A stretch of 64,000 bases of DNA from Bacteroidales bacterium (GTDB taxonomy: Bacteria; Bacteroidota; Bacteroidia; Bacteroidales; UBA3663), in contig JAFSKF010000042.1 in NCBI GenBank assembly GCA_017449065.1, positions 1 through 64,000 of the forward strand. Reading direction: 5' to 3'. The position numbers and the translations under genes are program-made. This document shows positions 7,191 to 16,200 of the stretch, one piece after another. The notes below the pieces were generated by a model that was not told the DNA's origin, did not search any database, and saw only the letters and a list, made by a program, of their open reading frames with translations. Every line of letters starts with the position of its first letter. The first letter of the stretch is position 1.

Positions 7191-8678
7191 ATGAACCTCC
7201 TATTAGGATACGACATCGGAACATCATCGGTCAAGGCATCGTTAGTGGATGCCGAAACCGGAAAAACAGTAGCCAGCGCCCAATATCCGGATGCTGAAGC
7301 CCCCATCCTTGCCAAACAGGCAGGCTGGGCAGAGCAAGAGCCCGAAATGTGGTGGGAAGAGCTCAAACAGGCCACCCTGCGTGTATCGGAGAAAGCCCAA
7401 GCCGGCAACGTGCTGCAGTCGGTAAAAGCCATCGGTATTTCGTATCAGATGCACGGTTTGGTGTGCGTCGATAAGGAAGGCAAGCCGTTGCGTCCTTCCA
7501 TCATCTGGTGTGACGGACGAGCTGTCCCCTATGGCAAAGCCGCTTTCGAGGCCATCGGCGCCGAAAAGTGCCTGAGCCATCTGTTGAACAGCCCCGGCAA
7601 CTTCACCGCTGCCAAACTGGCGTGGGTAAAAGAAAACGAACCGGAAATATTCAACCGCATCGACAAGATTATGTTGCCAGGCGATTATATTGCCCTGCGC
7701 CTGTCGGGCGGCGACAAGAAAACCACCGTATCGGGCTTGTCGGAAGGTATGTTCTGGGACTTCAAGAACAACGAAGTCTCGAAGGACGTGATGCAGTATT
7801 TCGGTTTTCCGGAAAGCCTGATTGCCGAGATCGTACCGACATTCAGCATCCAGAGCCGCGTTTGCAAACAGGTGGCCGAGGAATTAGGCCTGCCGGAAGG
7901 AACACCTATCGCCTATCGCGGCGGTGACCAGCCGAACAACGCCCTTTCGCTCAACGTCATGAAACCCGGCGAGATTGCAGCCACAGGCGGCACATCGGGT
8001 GTGGTGTATGGCGTGTTGGGCGAAGTGAACTACGACAAGTTGAGCCGCGTGAACACTTTCGCACACGTGAACCATACTGCCGACGAAACCCGCTTGGGCG
8101 TATTGCTCTGCATCAACGGAACCGGCATCCTGAATGCATGGATGAAGCGTACCGTGGCTCCGGAAGGCATCAGCTATGGTGAGATGAACGATCTGGCAGA
8201 ATCGGTACCTGTAGGTGCAGAAGGTCTGTCGATCATTCCTTTCGGTAACGGTGCCGAGCGCGTTCTGCAGAACGAGAACCCGGGAGCTTCCATTCACGGC
8301 ATCAACTTCAATATCCACAAAAAGGCGCACCTGTTGCGCGCCGCTCAAGAAGGCATCGCATTCAGTTTCGCCTACGGTATGGAAATCATGACTGGCATGG
8401 GCATGAATATCCAAACCATCAAGGCCGGACATGCCAACCTCTTCCTCTCGCCGCTCTTCCGTCGCACGCTGGCTGCCGTAACGGGCGCCACTATTGAACT
8501 TTATGAAACCGACGGTTCGGTGGGTGCTGCCTATGGCGCAGGCATCGGAGCCGGCATCTACCGGGATTCCGACGACGCCTTCAAGACGCTGAAGCACATC
8601 GCCACCGAAAAGCCTGTAGAAGACACGCAGGCCTATAAAGAGGCTTATGAGCGCTGGAAGAAGGCGCTGAAAGGATAA
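7191..8678 (+). CDS. xylB: Xylulokinase
   Basis: Phosphorylates D-xylulose with ATP to xylulose 5-phosphate, feeding the pentose phosphate pathway; cytoplasmic, 495 residues. FGGY-family features: N-terminal phosphate-binding GYDIGTSSVKASLVD, substrate region YQMHGLVCVDKEG, the Asp-containing IIWCDGRA, and the second-domain ATPase motif ATGGTSGVVYG. It lies 78 bp after the regulator and 97 bp before xylA in the same orientation, both gaps filled with CTAG-containing repeats. The order regulator-kinase-isomerase is that of Bacteroides xylose operons. No xylose transporter gene is in the window. Confidence 0.95.
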   Translation: MNLLLGYDIGTSSVKASLVDAETGKTVASAQYPDAEAPILAKQAGWAEQEPEMWWEELKQATLRVSEKAQAGNVLQSVKAIGISYQMHGLVCVDKEGKPLRPSIIWCDGRAVPYGKAAFEAIGAEKCLSHLLNSPGNFTAAKLAWVKENEPEIFNRIDKIMLPGDYIALRLSGGDKKTTVSGLSEGMFWDFKNNEVSKDVMQYFGFPESLIAEIVPTFSIQSRVCKQVAEELGLPEGTPIAYRGGDQPNNALSLNVMKPGEIAATGGTSGVVYGVLGEVNYDKLSRVNTFAHVNHTADETRLGVLLCINGTGILNAWMKRTVAPEGISYGEMNDLAESVPVGAEGLSIIPFGNGAERVLQNENPGASIHGINFNIHKKAHLLRAAQEGIAFSFAYGMEIMTGMGMNIQTIKAGHANLFLSPLFRRTLAAVTGATIELYETDGSVGAAYGAGIGAGIYRDSDDAFKTLKHIATEKPVEDTQAYKEAYERWKKALKG

Positions 8679-8680
8679 AT

Positions 8681-8740
8681 GACTAGGAAATCCTAGAAAG
8701 GACTAGGAAATCCTAGGAAAACCTAGGAACTCCTAAAAAA
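8681..8740. repeat. 20-nt palindromic repeat between xylB and xylA
   Basis: Three consecutive 20-nt units (8681-8700, 8701-8720, 8721-8740). The first two begin GACTAGGAAATCCTAG, containing the perfect palindrome CTAGGAAATCCTAG-type core; the third is degenerate. They would form small RNA hairpins in the intercistronic region. Confidence 0.8.
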
Positions 8741-8775
8741 CTAGACAAAAAATAACCAACTAAATTTTTAAAACT

Positions 8776-10089
8776 ATGGCTAAAGAGTATTTTCCTAACA
8801 TTGGAAAGATTAAGTTTGAAGGCAAGGACAGCAAGAACCCTATGGCCTTCCACTACTATGACGAGAACAAAGTGATCATGGGCAAGACCATGAAGGATTG
8901 GTTGCGTTTCGCAATGGCTTGGTGGCACACTCTCTGCGCAGAAGGCGGCGACCAGTTCGGTGGCGGCACCAAGACCTTCCCTTGGAACAACGGCACCGAT
9001 GCCGTAGCTATTGCCAAGCAGAAGGCTGACGCAGGCTTCGAGATCATGCAGAAGCTGGGTATTCCTTATTTCTGCTTCCACGACGTTGACCTCGTATCGG
9101 AGGGCAATAGCGTTGAGGAATATGAGAAGAACCTAAAAGAGATTACCGACTACCTCGCCGTCAAGATGAAGGAAACCGGTATCAAGCTGTTGTGGTCAAC
9201 TGCCAACGTATTCGGCAACAAGCGCTACATGAACGGTGCTTCTACCAACCCTGACTTCGACGTAGTGGCCCGCGCTATCGTGCAGATTAAGAACGCTATC
9301 GATGCCGGCATCAAGCTGGGTGCTGAGAACTATGTATTCTGGGGCGGTCGCGAAGGTTACATGAGCCTCTTGAACACCGATCAGAAGCGCGAGAAAGAGC
9401 ATATGGCTACCATGCTGACTATGGCTCGCGACTATGCACGTGCAAAAGGCTTCAAGGGCACCTTCCTGATCGAGCCTAAGCCAATGGAGCCATCGAAGCA
9501 CCAGTATGACGTTGACACCGAAACCGTTGTCGGCTTCCTGCGTGCTCACAACCTCGACAAGGACTTCAAGGTAAACATCGAAGTAAACCACGCTACATTG
9601 GCTGGTCACACCTTCGAGCACGAACTCGCTTGCGCTGTTGATGCCGGCATGCTCGGCTCTATCGACGCTAACCGCGGCGACTACCAGAACGGCTGGGATA
9701 CCGACCAGTTCCCAATCGACCAGTACGAGCTCGTTCAGGCTTGGATGGAAATCATCCGTGGTGGCGGACTCGGCACCGGCGGTACCAACTTCGACGCCAA
9801 GACCCGTCGTAACTCTACCGATCTGGAGGACATCTTCATCGCACACATCGCTGGTATGGACGCTATGGCACGCGCTTTGGAGAATGCAGCCAAGTTACTC
9901 GAAGAGAGCCCATACAAGAAGATGAAGGCAGAGCGTTACGCTTCGTTCGACAGCGGCCTGGGCAAGAAGTTCGAAGAAGGCAAGATGACTCTCGAAGAGG
10001 CTTACGAATATGGCAAGAAGGTTGGCGAGCCAAAGTCAACTTCCGGCAAGCAGGAGCTTTACGAGGCTATCGTTGCCATGTACGCTTAA
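8776..10089 (+). CDS. xylA: Xylose isomerase
   Basis: Interconverts D-xylose and D-xylulose; cytoplasmic metal-dependent TIM barrel, 437 residues, the usual length for the class II enzyme. Seen: FCFHDVDL with a catalytic His, VFWGGREGY, and the metal-ligand segments [19 protein letters not shown] and [19 protein letters not shown]. Codon use is strongly biased compared with neighbours, suggesting high expression. It is the last gene of the regulator-xylB-xylA operon and is followed by a clear terminator at 10114-10140. Confidence 0.97.
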   Translation: MAKEYFPNIGKIKFEGKDSKNPMAFHYYDENKVIMGKTMKDWLRFAMAWWHTLCAEGGDQFGGGTKTFPWNNGTDAVAIAKQKADAGFEIMQKLGIPYFCFHDVDLVSEGNSVEEYEKNLKEITDYLAVKMKETGIKLLWSTANVFGNKRYMNGASTNPDFDVVARAIVQIKNAIDAGIKLGAENYVFWGGREGYMSLLNTDQKREKEHMATMLTMARDYARAKGFKGTFLIEPKPMEPSKHQYDVDTETVVGFLRAHNLDKDFKVNIEVNHATLAGHTFEHELACAVDAGMLGSIDANRGDYQNGWDTDQFPIDQYELVQAWMEIIRGGGLGTGGTNFDAKTRRNSTDLEDIFIAHIAGMDAMARALENAAKLLEESPYKKMKAERYASFDSGLGKKFEEGKMTLEEAYEYGKKVGEPKSTSGKQELYEAIVAMYA

Positions 10090-10113
10090 ATCCTGAAGGA
10101 ATAATAAAAAATG

Positions 10114-10140
10114 GCACAGGGGCGTTTGTCCCTGTGCTTT
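10114..10140. terminator. Bidirectional terminator after xylA
   Basis: GCACAGGG (10114-10121) pairs with CCCTGTGC (10130-10137) around an 8-nt loop. A-rich sequence precedes it and a T-run follows, so it serves xylA on plus and the GNAT gene on minus. Confidence 0.9.
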
Positions 10141-10198
10141 TTATTTTTTCACATAGCAAACAAAACTTTTCCGTCAGTCGGGTAAAGATTGAAACAGA

Positions 10199-10741
10199 TT
10201 ATTCCGACAAACCGGGACGGAACAGTAAACCCACACACTCACATTGCCGGAAACGGTTGGCAAGCAAAGTGGAATAATAAGGACAGGTTTCGCACCCCTT
10301 CCAGAATTGGGGATCGGTGGTAAGTTCCTGATAGGGTACTATCCGAAAGCCTAACGCCGTGTTCATCTTGATTACGGCTTTACTTTTGGTGATGCTGAAG
10401 ATACAGGCATCCGGGAACTTCGCGCGACAGACCTGGAAGATCTGCTGTTTGATGCGCGAAGCCAATCCCATTCCTCTGAACTCCGGCTTGACAATCAGAC
10501 CTGAGTTCGCCACATACTTCTCGTGCTCCCAACTCTCGATGTAGCAGAAGCCGGCAAAGGCAGGCACCTCGCCGGTTGTCAAAGCGATGACCGCCTTGCC
10601 TTCGCGCATCTTAGAGGCCAGATAATCCGGGTCTCTCATCACGATGCTGTTGGCTTTGTCTTTACTCGCCTCGAAGATGGCGGACAAAATATCGGAGATA
10701 TAACCGATGTGGGATTCGTTAGCGACTGAAACGGTGAACAT
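10199..10741 (-). CDS. GNAT N-acyltransferase with Cys-rich tail
   Basis: Acyl-CoA-dependent N-acyltransferase of the GNAT fold, 180 residues. The acyl-CoA loop is visible in SGLIVKPEFRGMGLASRIK. The C-terminal tail after FWKGCETCPYYS carries four cysteines (CETC and CEC pairs). It resembles the GNAT proteins next to argG in Bacteroides that have been proposed to make N-acylglutamate for arginine synthesis; this is from memory, and no arginine gene is present here, so substrate is open. It lies 145 bp downstream of GH43. Its upstream sequence is entirely repeat (10742-10883), with no visible Shine-Dalgarno. Confidence 0.75.
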   Translation of the reverse strand: MFTVSVANESHIGYISDILSAIFEASKDKANSIVMRDPDYLASKMREGKAVIALTTGEVPAFAGFCYIESWEHEKYVANSGLIVKPEFRGMGLASRIKQQIFQVCRAKFPDACIFSITKSKAVIKMNTALGFRIVPYQELTTDPQFWKGCETCPYYSTLLANRFRQCECVGLLFRPGLSE

Positions 10742-10800
10742 GGGGGGAGTTAATGGGGTGGATGGGGAGAATGGGGTTAATGGGGCTAATAGGGGGAGTG
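10742..10800. repeat. 9-nt NNNATGGGG repeat with G-quadruplex pattern
   Basis: Runs of four to six G separated by 5-7 nt (TTAAT, TGGAT, AGAAT, TTAAT, CTAATA). It abuts the GNAT start codon. Six G-runs on the plus strand satisfy a G-quadruplex pattern. Confidence 0.85.
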
Positions 10801-10883
10801 ACGTTATTACGTTATTACGTTATTACGTTATGACGTTATGACGTTATGACGATATTACGGGAAATCGGGATAACGTCATAACG
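10801..10883. repeat. 8-nt ACGTTATT/ACGTTATG tandem repeat
   Basis: ACGTTATT three times (10801-10824), then ACGTTATG three times (10825-10848), then a decayed tail ending TAACG. It fills the rest of the gap between GNAT and GH43 and shares its core with the signal-peptide repeat at 961-1019. Confidence 0.9.
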
Positions 10884-10886
10884 AAG

Positions 10887-12479
10887 CTAATTTCTGCTAT
10901 GCCAGAGTTCGAAGGAATCGAAATCGACGTAACCGCCGGTTGTGGTGGTGGCATAGTTGAACAAGGCGAATTTCGTGCCCATGAAGAAGCGACGATAATC
11001 GAAGACCATACGGGCCTCTCCCTGCAACGGATTCCAATGAACGCCGTCGAGACTATAGGCTGCAGAGGCTTTGTCGCGTCCGTGCCGGAAATCGCCGGAC
11101 ACCCGAAGCCAGATGCGATGCAAAGGAAATTCCGAAAGCGGTTTCTCTTCGAACACCTGCACCTTGACGTCATCCACGCCGTTCTTGGCGTTGAAGACTG
11201 CATCCTGCTCGCTCCACACAAGTTTGTACTTGCCGTCTTTTCGCTCCACGGAAAGCACGCCGCCGATGCTGTTGAAAGCCGACAAACCTGCCACATCTCC
11301 GTCCTTCATGCCCGAAACATCGACACACGCCGTGCCTGTGCTTTCCGGACCCAGCATACGTTGCGTGAGCGTATTGGGTGCAACGTAGAGATTCGGCACC
11401 AAGCGGGAAGTGCGCAGACGCAGGAAGCCGGGACGCTCGGAAAGACTCCACCCGTTCGGAATCGGATTGTGGTTCCATTGCCAATACAGGCTTAGGTCGG
11501 GCGACTCGAAACCATCGCTGCCATTGATGCCCGACAGGTCGGAATAAGGTTCGTGTTCGTCGTTCGGAATACGTCCATTCTCGTCACCCAGCATCGGCCA
11601 ATCATCTATCCAACGGCAAGGCATCAGACAAGGCACACGTCCGATGCCGCCCCGATCCTGAAAGATGATTGCCTTCCATTCGTCCTTGTCGTTACCCACA
11701 ATACAGCCCTGCCCCACGCCGCCGAACTCTTCGAAAGGCGTTTCAAGAATCACTTTTTTGGTATAAGGACCGGTAATGCGGTCGGCGCGATAGCAGACCT
11801 CCCGACGCAGACGTCCGGGAATGCTCCAATCCATCGAAATCATCAGCAAATAGTACTTTCCGTTCCGCTTCACCACGGAACTGCCCTCCAAGAGCCCCTG
11901 TTCGTCGGCATCGCGCACAAAAATCTGCTGGTCGATGCCACCTTCCTTCGGTCCGGAAAGATCGGGATTCAGTTCTGTCAGATGACCGGTACCATAGAAC
12001 ATATAGACACGTCCGTCCTCGTCGAAGAACAGCGAGCCATCGTGCATGTGGGGAGGACGGGAGACTAACGTCCAAGGTCCCTCCGCTTTTTCGGCAGAGA
12101 ACACAAAGCCCTTGCCAGGTGCGCCGTTGGCGGTAAACCACACGTAGAACCTATTATTATAATAACGTATAGAAGAAGCCCACTGGCCTCTGCCATAGAC
12201 CGACTGGTTGTCGAGGAGATCGTAACGGGGTCCGTCATCGATACGGTCGAACACATAGCTGACCGTTTCCCATTGCTGCATATCGGCAGAACGCATCACC
12301 GGACATCCCGGCATCAGGTGCATCGTGGTCGATACCATATAATAATATCCATCCGCCCAACAAACCGACATATCGGGCACATCGGCATGGATGATAGGAT
12401 TACGATACCCGGCAGGACTTTCTGCCCAACCCACAAGCGCCATCATGGCGAAAACGAAAGTAAGTACTGAATTTTTCAT
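10887..12479 (-). CDS. GH43 glycosidase (xylosidase/arabinofuranosidase-like)
   Basis: Exported five-bladed-propeller glycoside hydrolase, 530 residues with signal peptide MKNSVLTFVF...GWA. Catalytic candidates: base Asp in HADVPDMSVCW, pKa-modulating Asp in HDGSLFFDEDG, acid Glu in LLEGSSVVK. A C-terminal beta-sandwich (from about residue 330) resembles the concanavalin-like domain of GH43 beta-xylosidases. Exact substrate is not readable, but xylB/xylA nearby favour xylo-oligosaccharides. I chose the ATG at 12479 because the signal peptide starts there; a TATCTTTG box ends 4 nt before it, so the mRNA would be leaderless. Confidence 0.88.
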   Translation of the reverse strand: MKNSVLTFVFAMMALVGWAESPAGYRNPIIHADVPDMSVCWADGYYYMVSTTMHLMPGCPVMRSADMQQWETVSYVFDRIDDGPRYDLLDNQSVYGRGQWASSIRYYNNRFYVWFTANGAPGKGFVFSAEKAEGPWTLVSRPPHMHDGSLFFDEDGRVYMFYGTGHLTELNPDLSGPKEGGIDQQIFVRDADEQGLLEGSSVVKRNGKYYLLMISMDWSIPGRLRREVCYRADRITGPYTKKVILETPFEEFGGVGQGCIVGNDKDEWKAIIFQDRGGIGRVPCLMPCRWIDDWPMLGDENGRIPNDEHEPYSDLSGINGSDGFESPDLSLYWQWNHNPIPNGWSLSERPGFLRLRTSRLVPNLYVAPNTLTQRMLGPESTGTACVDVSGMKDGDVAGLSAFNSIGGVLSVERKDGKYKLVWSEQDAVFNAKNGVDDVKVQVFEEKPLSEFPLHRIWLRVSGDFRHGRDKASAAYSLDGVHWNPLQGEARMVFDYRRFFMGTKFALFNYATTTTGGYVDFDSFELWHSRN

Positions 12480-12483
12480 GGCG

Positions 12484-12491
12484 CAAAGATA
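12484..12491 (-). promoter_or_regulatory. -7 box TATCTTTG abutting the GH43 start codon
   Basis: Only four bases (CGCC) separate the box from ATG, predicting a leader of 0-2 nt. The -33 element is weak. Confidence 0.6.
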
Positions 12492-12576
12492 GGTGTTTTC
12501 CGTCGGAACAGAAAACAATTTGGAAACAATTCCTATCGAGTTTGAAACAAAATGGAAATGAGTGCCTCGCATGCAA

Positions 12577-13029
12577 CTATTGGACAACGCAAAGAGCCGA
12601 ACGGCACTCTTCTTTCGGCTCACAACCGGCATCACCATTAGCCTGAATGGTGATGCGCTTTTCGGCGATTCCGTTCTCTTCCAACCAGTTTCTTACGGCT
12701 TCGGCACGCCAGCCTGACAGCAACATATTGTAATTGGGTTTCCCTTCCGTTGAAGAAAAGCCGGAAATGAGAAGCCGTTTGCGGGAATGCTTCTTCAGAT
12801 ATTTGCAAAGCGGTTCGAGTTTCAAGGCTTCTTCGGGTAACAGACGGGCAGAGCGATAGTGAAAATAAATCTTCACCTCTTTCGCCGATTTCTTTTTCGA
12901 AGAGGCAACCTGACCGGCTGTTACGGCATCCGATTTATTCGATTTTGCACACACTTCTGCCGGAGCCGCATTCAGAATAACAAGCACCAACATCAGAAGC
13001 AATGTATTGAACCCCATCCGATTATTCAT
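12577..13029 (-). CDS. Small OmpA-like periplasmic protein
   Basis: 150 residues: signal peptide to about residue 28 (PAEVCAKS), a Lys/Ser-rich linker, then an OmpA_C-like peptidoglycan-binding fold with the helix MLLSGWRAEAVRNWLEENGI and the ISGFSSTEGKPNYN strand-loop. The canonical Asp/Arg diaminopimelate contacts are only partly preserved (Arg present in SGWRAEAV). It lacks a lipobox, so it is periplasmic or disulfide-stabilised (GCEPKEEC) rather than a Pal lipoprotein. Function not assigned. Strong promoter at 13075-13106. Confidence 0.75.
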   Translation of the reverse strand: MNNRMGFNTLLLMLVLVILNAAPAEVCAKSNKSDAVTAGQVASSKKKSAKEVKIYFHYRSARLLPEEALKLEPLCKYLKKHSRKRLLISGFSSTEGKPNYNMLLSGWRAEAVRNWLEENGIAEKRITIQANGDAGCEPKEECRSALCVVQ

Positions 13030-13074
13030 CTCTCAAGTGTAAATAAAGAGAACGCCTTTATGACATTCGCGCGG

Positions 13075-13106
13075 CAAAGTTATGCACTTTTTTCGAGACA
13101 GACAAA
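13075..13106 (-). promoter_or_regulatory. Promoter of the OmpA-like gene
   Basis: -7 TAACTTTG at 13082-13075 and -33 TTTG at 13106-13103 on the minus strand, spacer 20 bp. Confidence 0.8.
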
Positions 13107-13133
13107 TAATTTGATATGTTTTACAACATGTTT

Positions 13134-13235
13134 TGGGGGTGAAGGGAATGGGGAGAATGGGATCAATGGGGTGGATAAGGAGGATGAAGCGGGTGGGGTG
13201 AATGGGGGAAAATGGGGTTAATGGGTTTAATGGAC
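13134..13235. repeat. 9-nt NNNATGGGG repeat downstream of metH
   Basis: About ten 9-nt units such as GGAATGGGG, AGAATGGGA, TCAATGGGG, TGAATGGGG and TTAATGGGT. It lies between the metH stop and the OmpA-gene promoter. G-runs on the plus strand are quadruplex-compatible. Confidence 0.85.
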
Positions 13236-13244
13236 AGAGGGAAA

Positions 13245-16200
13245 CTAAATCGAGAAATATTCGGCAGCGGGATTGCCTAAGTACAAACCGCTGACGGAGG
13301 CCTGGGGATACATGGCGCCATTTTCGGTGATGCGGATACCCAACTTCTCCATATCAACCAACTTTGCCAGAAGGAACATATTCCGCTGCTCCGGCCAGGA
13401 CGGATAACCTACCGCAGGACGGATGCCACCCCACCCTTTCTCTTTCAGCAGACGCTGACTCAGAAACTCGGCAGTTGCCTCAGCCAGACGGTCCCCAAGG
13501 CTTTGCAGCAGCAAAACATCGTAGTCTCCTCCTCCCCGCTCTTTTTTCATCGTTTCGAGACGTTCGACAAACGCCGGGCTCATCGTGACGGCAAAGGCTC
13601 CGATCGTCGTCAGGCAATCGGGCAACGGGGCACCATCGGCGATAGCCTGCTGCCGGGCTTCGGCAGTAGCCACATAATCGGACAAGGACTTCAGCCGATA
13701 GTTCTCGCCTTTTTCGAGGGCCTGTTTGTAGGAAGGACTCTCGACGGTTTGTCTCGGAGTAGGCAAGGTCAGCACTTCTCCATCGTCTAACGTCACGTCG
13801 ATGCAATTCTCGTCAGGCCGTCCCACCGCCGGATAAAACCGTTGGGCAAAACGTGTGGCGTATCGGTCTTCCGGCGCATCGGCTAATTCGTGCAGCAACT
13901 TCATAGCATCCGACTTCAGTTCCTTTCCCACATCGCTGTCTTCCTTAGTGCGCCACGCCCAGAAGAAATAGAGCCAGTCGATGAACGGAATCAGCGTCTT
14001 AACCGACACCTGGTCTCGGGGCTGCTCGGGGTTCACCAACGATTGCTGCCGCTGCGTATTCTCTGCAATTATGGCATCGCGCTGCAACGGATCGAGCAGG
14101 CGTAAAGCCAGTGCCGGATTCTGTGCAGCATCACGCACATGGAAAACCGGTCCGTCGTAATACGGAGCCAACTTCATGGCAGTATGTTTGGGCGATGTCG
14201 TTGCACCTCCCACCAAAAGCGGAATACGCAAACCGGCCTGCTGCATCTGGACGGCAACCGTACGCATTTCTTCCAGCGATGGCGTGATCAAACCCGACAG
14301 GCAAACGATATCGACCTGCTGCTTGATGGCTTGGCTGACAATCTCTTCCGGCGGCACCATTACCCCCAGATCGATGACCTCGAAATTGTTGCACGCCAAT
14401 ACCACGCCTACAATGTTTTTGCCGATATCGTGCACATCACCCTTCACGGTAGCAAGCAGAATCTTGCCGGCTTTGGTGGAAGCAACGGCATCGCCTTCGT
14501 GTGCCTGTTCGATGTAAGGTTGCAAGAACTCGACTGCCTGCTTCATGGTGCGTGCCGTTTTCACCACTTGCGGCAAAAACATCTTTCCTTCGCCGAAGAG
14601 AGTTCCTACCTCGTTCATACCTTCCATCAGGGGTCCCGATATAATATTGATAGGCTTCTGTCCGGCATCGATCAACTGTTGCAACGCAGCTGTCAGACCC
14701 GTCGATATTCCTTTCAACAGACAGTTTTTAAGCACATCCTCCGGGGTGTGAGCTACTTCTTCCCGAACTGCCGGCGTCTGTTTTCCGGCAGGAGCCGAAG
14801 ATGCCTCGGCGCTGAGCAGTTCCGGATGCTGCGCCACTTCCGTCAGATGCTCTCCTGCATCGGGGGATGTATTCAAGATACATTCGACAATAGCCAGACG
14901 CAAGGCGGCAGGAATAGATTCGTAAGGAAGTTTGGCTGCCGGATTAAGAATCGCCATATTCATGCCCTGCGGTATGGCAAGGTGAAGGAAAACGGAATGC
15001 ATACTTTCGCGCAACACATTGTTACCGCGGAAAGCGAAAGAGAGATTCGACAAGCCGCCACTCACACGGGTACCCTTCAAATTATCATGAATCCAACGGG
15101 TTGCCCGGATAAAATCGGCTGCATAGTCGTTGTGCTCTGCCATTCCTGTGGCAATGGTCAGCACATTGGGATCGAAGATGATGTCGTGAGGATCGAAACC
15201 GACCTGTTGGGTAAGCAGCGTATAGGCTCTCTGGCTGATGCGGACACGCCGGTCGTAGTCGGTAGCCTGTCCCTCCTCATCGAAACACATCACAATAATG
15301 GCAGCCCCCAATCGCTTGACCACGCGAGCATGCTCCAAGAACTCCTCCTCACCCATTTTCAGGCTGATACTATTGACGATGCCTTTGCCTTGCAGGCACT
15401 TCAAGCCCGCTTCGATCACCTCAAACCGACTGGAATCGATCATGACGGGCACCCGGGCAACAGCCGGATCGGAGGCCAGCAGATTGAGGAAGGTCGTCAT
15501 TTCCTGACGGGCATCCAGCAAGCCGTCGTCCATATTGACATCCACCACATCGGCCCCATCATCGACCTGCTTTCGGGCGATTTCCAAAGCCTCGTCGTAT
15601 TTCTTCTCGTTGATGAGCCGCAAGAACTTGCGCGAGCCTGCCACGTTGCAGCGTTCTCCAACATTGATGAAATGATTGGTGCGATAACTGTAGGCTTCCA
15701 GGCCGGCGATGCAGGTTGCTTCTTCTGGATCGGCAGGCAGCCGCACCGCAAGGGATTCCTGCTGCGCCATAAACCGACACAAAGCCTGCATGTGCTGCGG
15801 CGTAGTTCCGCAACATCCGCCCACAATGTTCACCAGACCCTCGTGCAGGAAATCCGCCATCTGTGCGACATATTCCTCCGGCGTCTGATCGTACTCGCCA
15901 TCCTGATTCGGCAAACCGGCATTCGGATGGCAGGAAACGAAACACGGAGCCACCGCCGACATCTGCCGAAGCCAGGGTAACAATCCCGATGCGCCCAATC
16001 CGCAATTGAGTCCTACTGCCAACGGATCAGCATGCAGCACAGAGGTAACGAAGGCTGCCACAGTCTGTCCGCTCAGGGTTCTGCCCGAGGCATCGGAGAC
16101 GGTCATAGAAAGCATGATTTCCGGATGATTTCCGGTGGTGGTAGCCTCCAATGCCTTCTGATAGGCTGATATCGCTGCCTTGGCATTCAAGGTATCGAAG

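Noticed and set aside
7122..8740. CTAG repeats considered as a CRISPR array
   Set aside because: Units are 9 or 20 nt with no 25-40-nt spacers and no cas genes; they are short-period arrays.
14139..15980. 613-codon plus-strand frame opposite metH
   Set aside because: The minus strand encodes an intact MetH with all domains; the opposite frame has no recognisable domain and a shadow-type composition.
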